From assembly GCA_964654015.1 (NCBI GenBank), contig CAZZHQ010000094.1:1-9787 (forward strand): DNA of 9,787 nucleotides, read 5' to 3'. This DNA is from JAUUZT01 sp964654015. Lineage in GTDB: Bacteria; Chloroflexota; Dehalococcoidia; GIF9; AB-539-J10. Made by a program: the position numbers and the translations under genes. Below are positions 6,314 through 9,787 of this stretch, piece by piece. The notes beneath the pieces were generated by a model that did not search any database, had not been told where the DNA came from, and saw nothing but the letters and a program-made list of their open reading frames with translations. Each line of letters starts with the position of its first letter. The stretch's first letter is position 1.

Positions 6314-9183
6314 TATTGCTGCTCTCCTCGCCCTTCCCTCATAAACAACTCAAATTCACCCACATCCACGCATTCGTCTGCAGCCATTGGGAACAGCTTT
6401 TCAAAATCGTCATACTGCACTTTTCCAGATGGCGGCCAGAACCTTCGTGCTTTGACATCCTTTATTATCCCTTCGGCACAAGCCCTGGCAGAATTCAGCA
6501 GCCCGTCATTGAAATCATTCCAGATAAACACATTCGTTTCTGCTACAGCCTTCGGCAGGTTAAAATATCCCAGTTCCACTTTTTCTGGTAGCTCTCTGTT
6601 ACCAGCCAGTAGCAGATAATATAATGGCAATTGAAGGTCCACCCATCGTTTGTCTTTTCCATTATTTTTAGCCACAACATATTCGGCCAATCCCGTAGAG
6701 ATAGTGCCCAGATGCTCCTGTTGCGGCTTTTTCGCATTATCAGAAGTCTTATAATCCAGAATACGAAGGGCGCCTGTCTCCCGATGCCTGTCTACCCGAT
6801 CAATCTGTCCTCGTATGAGCATCCCTCCAATTTCAGTTTCAAGCCAGAGTTCGGTTTCTTCAACCTCCCAACCCTGCTCCAGCATCTCAACCTGTACATG
6901 TGCTGCCGCCCTAAGGCGCTGCCTGGCCGAGGCAAGTTGGATTTCTACCGATAGGGGAGGCGAGAGTCCAAATCTCCTCTTAACCCATTTATCCACCCTG
7001 CTGAAGAGGTACTTGATAAGCTCCGGCTCTTCGTAGCAACGGCGCATCTTTTCGTCCGTAGTCATTCTGTGAACTACATCGTGAATCATGGAGCCGAAAT
7101 CGAGCGCATCCATCTCCATTTTCTCATCACCAAGTTCTTCCATACCAAGCACATGCTTCAGGTAGAAACGGAAGGGACAGGAAAGATAATCCTTGAATTT
7201 TGTAGCCGACATCGTCCTCAGTAATACTTTGTTATTGGGTATATCCGCAGGGGGGCTGGCCTTAAGCAGAAAACTGACCGCTGGAGGGTAATTATCCCGC
7301 CTTTCCTCTGGTTCTCTGAACAGCCTCCTGGCACGTCGCGGCAATTCCTCGTCGTCACAGCGGAAAAGCAGACGGGAAGGCCTTAGAGGGTCCCCCCTGA
7401 CGCTTGTCTTGCCAACAATGAAACAGATTCGTCCACTCATTTGGCGCGATTCGATAAGTGTGCGCATCAAATAGACATCCCCTGCCAGCCGCTCGGCATC
7501 GTTCCTCAACTTTAGCTGTCTTCTAAGGGTATCGGGCAGGAAAATATCGCTCAACCGCCCTCCAGACACTGCGCCGTCATTCATCCCGGTGACTATCATT
7601 AAGGGGGCATCATTCCATTGCAGCTCAAGCCACCCCTCCAGGTCAACCATCGCCCCTTTTCGCTCCTTAAAGTAGCTCTGCTGACTCAGACTATACAGTA
7701 ACAGGGCTAGCGTGGATTGCCTGTCCATCTTCAATTCCTTGACAATGCCATTGGAGAACTCACGGAGAACACTATTCACATTGTTCGCCGCTTTGATGAA
7801 CTCTCCGTCTTCAGGGGCATCGTGATTGAGCATCCGCCCCTCATAAACGAATTGCAATAATGAGCATAACGCACCGGCCATTTCATTGTTCTTGAGGCCT
7901 TCGATTTGCTCATGTATAAATACTATTGCCTTGCCCAGGTGCTCATATTTTTGCATACTCTCTTCACTATTCGAGACACCTGGCGAGAAATAACTGGCTA
8001 CCTTTTCCCAATCCATAGGTAAATAATGGTTCTGGAATTCATCCAGTTCCTCAAGCAATAAATGTGGTTGCAGTCCATGCTTTTTTTGCAGAAACTCCAG
8101 GACTGCAGCATGTCTCAGAAATGAACTGAAATCGGTATAACTGCCCTCATTAACAAGCGAGCGAAACGCCTCCAGTAGCTGATAGATAGAGTGTTCATTC
8201 AATGGAATGCCGGCGGGGTCGAAGGGTAGCAGTTTATTTTGCTCAAGCTCAGCCTCCAGGAATGGAATAATCTCCCTGCTGGGAACGCCGATGGCGATAT
8301 CAGCAGGACCAAAGCGATTAGATTCCTCCGCTATTAGTTGTAACACCTTCTGACTCTGAGCTCTGGGAGATCCAGAGAGGATGACATTCCTTTCTGCTTC
8401 AGGAATATCGATGCACATCTCAGCCCATTTCTCCACTGTTGGGCGACCCCACCTATCAAAGCAATCTGCCGCGGATTCGGGGGCATGTACCAGTACAACA
8501 ACAGTTGTTTGTTTTGCAATGTGCTCCAGCGCACGGACCATTAGCGGAGTCGGGTCGGATACCGCTGCCAGCACTACCCTCTCGATTTCTTGCGGTATTT
8601 CCGGATTTTCAGCTCGCACGAGCATGGTTTCATAGATATCTTTTTCCCCCAGACACTGCAATCGAGACAGATAGGCTTTTTCCAAACTGGCCAGGTCATG
8701 CCAGCGCTCCAGTTCTTCAATCATGCCAGCATAGTCTTTAATTACGCCGGCGATGCTGAGTCCCCCATCCAGCAGCTCATTCCGCAGTTGTTGAATTATT
8801 TCAGCTGTATGCAATGCCCATGAAAAATCCTGTTTTGGGGCACCAGAGGGGAAAAGCCCGTGATATTCAGCCAGGTCTGCCTTCAGCAGTATGTCGGCCC
8901 ATACTGCCGTCACCTCTATACGGCTGGCTTCGACTGTCGATTCATCACCTGAGCGCAGAAAGAAGTCAGAGGTCTCCACTCGCGGCGAAAGCAGGGCTGT
9001 ACTTTGCCGTTCACAATATAGCGCCAGCGCTTCCCTTAGCCGACGTCCTGCCTGCCTCGTCTGGACAACCACCAACTCGTTTCCAAGGTCAACGGGCCCC
9101 GCCAGTTCTGCTGGCAGCAGGTACTCACATACTTTGGTAGTGAGCGGCGCATCCCAGCCCAGAAAACGACGCTCTAGCGGCAT
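6313..9183 (-). CDS. addB: AddB-like subunit with PD-(D/E)XK nuclease domain
   Basis: A 956-residue partner of AddA. The N-terminal half is a degenerate helicase fold: LVVVQTRQAGRRLREAL (37-53) takes the place of a Walker A segment, so it should not bind ATP in the usual way. VTGMNDGAVSGGRLSD (531-546) matches the MLGLNEG region of AddB. The C-terminal nuclease keeps His701 (FGSMIHDVV), Asp795 (GQIDRVD), Asp810 and Lys812 (ILDYKTS), and Gln851 with Tyr855 (QLPLYYLL). Cys669 (LSCPFRFYL) matches the first iron-sulfur ligand of B. subtilis AddB, but the expected Cys-x2-Cys-x5-Cys after the nuclease is missing. Residues 914-938 hold only Cys938. It is the first gene of the operon. The ATG at 9183 has no clear ribosome binding site, and an in-frame stop nine bases upstream rules out a longer form. 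Confidence 0.87.
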   Translation of the reverse strand: MPLERRFLGWDAPLTTKVCEYLLPAELAGPVDLGNELVVVQTRQAGRRLREALALYCERQSTALLSPRVETSDFFLRSGDESTVEASRIEVTAVWADILLKADLAEYHGLFPSGAPKQDFSWALHTAEIIQQLRNELLDGGLSIAGVIKDYAGMIEELERWHDLASLEKAYLSRLQCLGEKDIYETMLVRAENPEIPQEIERVVLAAVSDPTPLMVRALEHIAKQTTVVVLVHAPESAADCFDRWGRPTVEKWAEMCIDIPEAERNVILSGSPRAQSQKVLQLIAEESNRFGPADIAIGVPSREIIPFLEAELEQNKLLPFDPAGIPLNEHSIYQLLEAFRSLVNEGSYTDFSSFLRHAAVLEFLQKKHGLQPHLLLEELDEFQNHYLPMDWEKVASYFSPGVSNSEESMQKYEHLGKAIVFIHEQIEGLKNNEMAGALCSLLQFVYEGRMLNHDAPEDGEFIKAANNVNSVLREFSNGIVKELKMDRQSTLALLLYSLSQQSYFKERKGAMVDLEGWLELQWNDAPLMIVTGMNDGAVSGGRLSDIFLPDTLRRQLKLRNDAERLAGDVYLMRTLIESRQMSGRICFIVGKTSVRGDPLRPSRLLFRCDDEELPRRARRLFREPEERRDNYPPAVSFLLKASPPADIPNNKVLLRTMSATKFKDYLSCPFRFYLKHVLGMEELGDEKMEMDALDFGSMIHDVVHRMTTDEKMRRCYEEPELIKYLFSRVDKWVKRRFGLSPPLSVEIQLASARQRLRAAAHVQVEMLEQGWEVEETELWLETEIGGMLIRGQIDRVDRHRETGALRILDYKTSDNAKKPQQEHLGTISTGLAEYVVAKNNGKDKRWVDLQLPLYYLLLAGNRELPEKVELGYFNLPKAVAETNVFIWNDFNDGLLNSARACAEGIIKDVKARRFWPPSGKVQYDDFEKLFPMAADECVDVGEFELFMREGRGEQQ

Positions 9184-9246
9184 AAGACATCAAAAAATAG
9201 CCTGGCAATCATCAATAATCAGTCTAGCACAAATTTAGTGGACAGT

Positions 9247-9294
9247 AGCAGGCCTGTGCATTTTGACCCTGCTTCTACACTATGCTATCCTGCT
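9247..9294. repeat. Three AGCAGG/CCTGCT hexamers at 21-bp steps
   Basis: AGCAGG lies at 9247-9252 and its reverse complement CCTGCT at 9268-9273 and 9289-9294, so successive sites start exactly 21 bp apart, about two helical turns. They lie upstream of the -35, in the spacer next to it, and over the end of the -10 of the phosphatidyltransferase promoter. This could be a repressor-binding array in the 159-nt divergent region (9184-9342). It may also be chance, since the hexamers are short. Confidence 0.3.
9263..9291 (+). promoter_or_regulatory. Promoter of the CDP-alcohol phosphatidyltransferase gene
   Basis: TTGACC (9263-9268) and TATCCT (9286-9291) are separated by exactly 17 bp, and TGC directly before the -10 makes it an extended element. 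Each box matches the sigma-70 consensus well (five of six and four of six). Transcription would begin near 9298, giving a leader of about 45 nt. No equally good promoter is visible for addB in the other direction; an extended TGC-TAGACT within 9221-9240 on the minus strand is the best, with no -35. Confidence 0.7.
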
Positions 9295-9342
9295 AAATGA
9301 AAAAAATCCACGCATCTTCGCTCTCCTGTATGGTTGAAGCAC

Positions 9343-9787
9343 ATGAATGATTCCAAAGGGCAGATAAGGTCTTCGCTCATCAACGTCCCTAATACCATCA
9401 CAGCAATACGTGTCGTCCTGGCAGTGGTTGTCGCCATTCTTTTAATTCAGGCAACTACGACAGGAATAATATGGGCTGGCATTTTGCTGCTCATCGCCTG
9501 GGGCACCGATGGCCTGGATGGATTTCTGGCTCGCAAGTTGAAGCAGCAGACCCTGTTTGGCTCACTTTTTGACCTGGTAGCTGACCGTTGTATTATGACC
9601 CCTGCCCTGATTATTACCATCATCGGAGGGTACTGGCAACGAACAGCCAGCCTTATGCCTTTCAACCCCTACCCTTATGCGGTGATTGTGATCGCCGCAG
9701 ATATCACAGTGCTGGCGGGAGTATGTACTTTTATATGGAAGAGGCGCAATCGTCCGATTGACTTTCCACCTCCCACTCAGATAGCCA
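9343..9787 (+). CDS. CDP-alcohol phosphatidyltransferase (PgsA-like), 3' end beyond window
   Basis: The first 148 residues of an integral membrane enzyme that moves a phosphatidyl group from CDP-diacylglycerol to an alcohol in phospholipid synthesis. The complete family signature D-x2-DG-x2-AR-x8-G-x3-D-x3-D is present: Asp56, Asp59-Gly60, Ala63-Arg64, Gly73, Asp77, Asp81. Membrane segments are likely at about 21-35, 40-55, 83-96 and 112-131. NVPNTITAIR (14-23) before the first helix is typical of PgsA-type phosphatidylglycerophosphate synthases, but the alcohol acceptor cannot be decided from this part. No good ribosome binding site precedes the ATG at 9343; a TTG at 9334 would add three residues. 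The gene diverges from addB and has its own promoter. The sequence stops at the window edge with no stop codon. Confidence 0.88.
   Translation, partial: MNDSKGQIRSSLINVPNTITAIRVVLAVVVAILLIQATTTGIIWAGILLLIAWGTDGLDGFLARKLKQQTLFGSLFDLVADRCIMTPALIITIIGGYWQRTASLMPFNPYPYAVIVIAADITVLAGVCTFIWKRRNRPIDFPPPTQIA

Noticed and set aside
8814..9238. Plus-strand frames of 108 and 115 residues opposite the start of addB
   Set aside because: They overlap each other and the conserved N-terminus of addB, and their composition is that expected of antisense frames.
1..9787. CRISPR array, tRNA or rRNA gene, phage or toxin-antitoxin genes
   Set aside because: I saw no regularly spaced repeats beyond the left-edge pair, no cloverleaf-like sequence in the gaps, and no gene of these classes. 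The AddAB pair is a housekeeping repair system by its motifs and is not evidence of a new defence system.

Overview
The window looks like an ordinary chromosomal segment of a bacterium with mid-range GC. It has seven protein genes, one of them cut by the right edge. The long CTC-type bL25, the AddAB-type recombination nuclease in place of RecBCD, the TIGR04076-type protein and strong AGGAGG-like ribosome binding sites argue against Gammaproteobacteria. They would fit Chloroflexota (Dehalococcoidia-like) or a related deep lineage. That placement is an impression from protein style, not from a search, and confidence in it is low.

Layout, left to right. Positions 1-70 hold an imperfect tandem repeat ending in TTTTGACA, which looks like the terminus of an insertion sequence lying to the left. 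A promoter and a leader of roughly 125 nt with a long hairpin follow. Next comes the gene for ribosomal protein bL25 (rplY/ctc, 239-892), closed by a textbook intrinsic terminator. On the minus strand is a small membrane methyltransferase of the isoprenylcysteine/phospholipid methyltransferase superfamily; its ribosome binding site places the start at 1420. A 240-nt divergent intergenic region separates it from a plus-strand 86-residue cysteine-containing protein of the TIGR04076 type.

From 1972 to 9183 the minus strand carries one apparent operon, transcribed addB, addA, then a D-2-hydroxyacid dehydrogenase gene. AddB and AddA overlap by one base (TAATG) and are the two subunits of an AddAB-type helicase-nuclease that resects double-strand breaks to start homologous recombination. 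AddA keeps all SF1 helicase motifs and a C-terminal RecB-like nuclease. AddB keeps a second nuclease site but has no Walker A motif and lacks the C-terminal cysteines that normally bind an iron-sulfur cluster. The dehydrogenase follows after 40 nt, with no visible link to DNA repair.

Divergent from addB, across 159 nt, is a CDP-alcohol phosphatidyltransferase (PgsA-like) gene with a strong promoter. The hexamer AGCAGG/CCTGCT occurs there three times at exact 21-bp steps. It runs off the right edge.

I did not find a clearly new multi-gene system. The points most worth a second look are the AddB without an iron-sulfur cluster, the repeat-bearing terminus at the left edge, the rplY leader hairpin, the 21-bp-phased hexamers, and the Glu-to-Asp change in the dehydrogenase active site.
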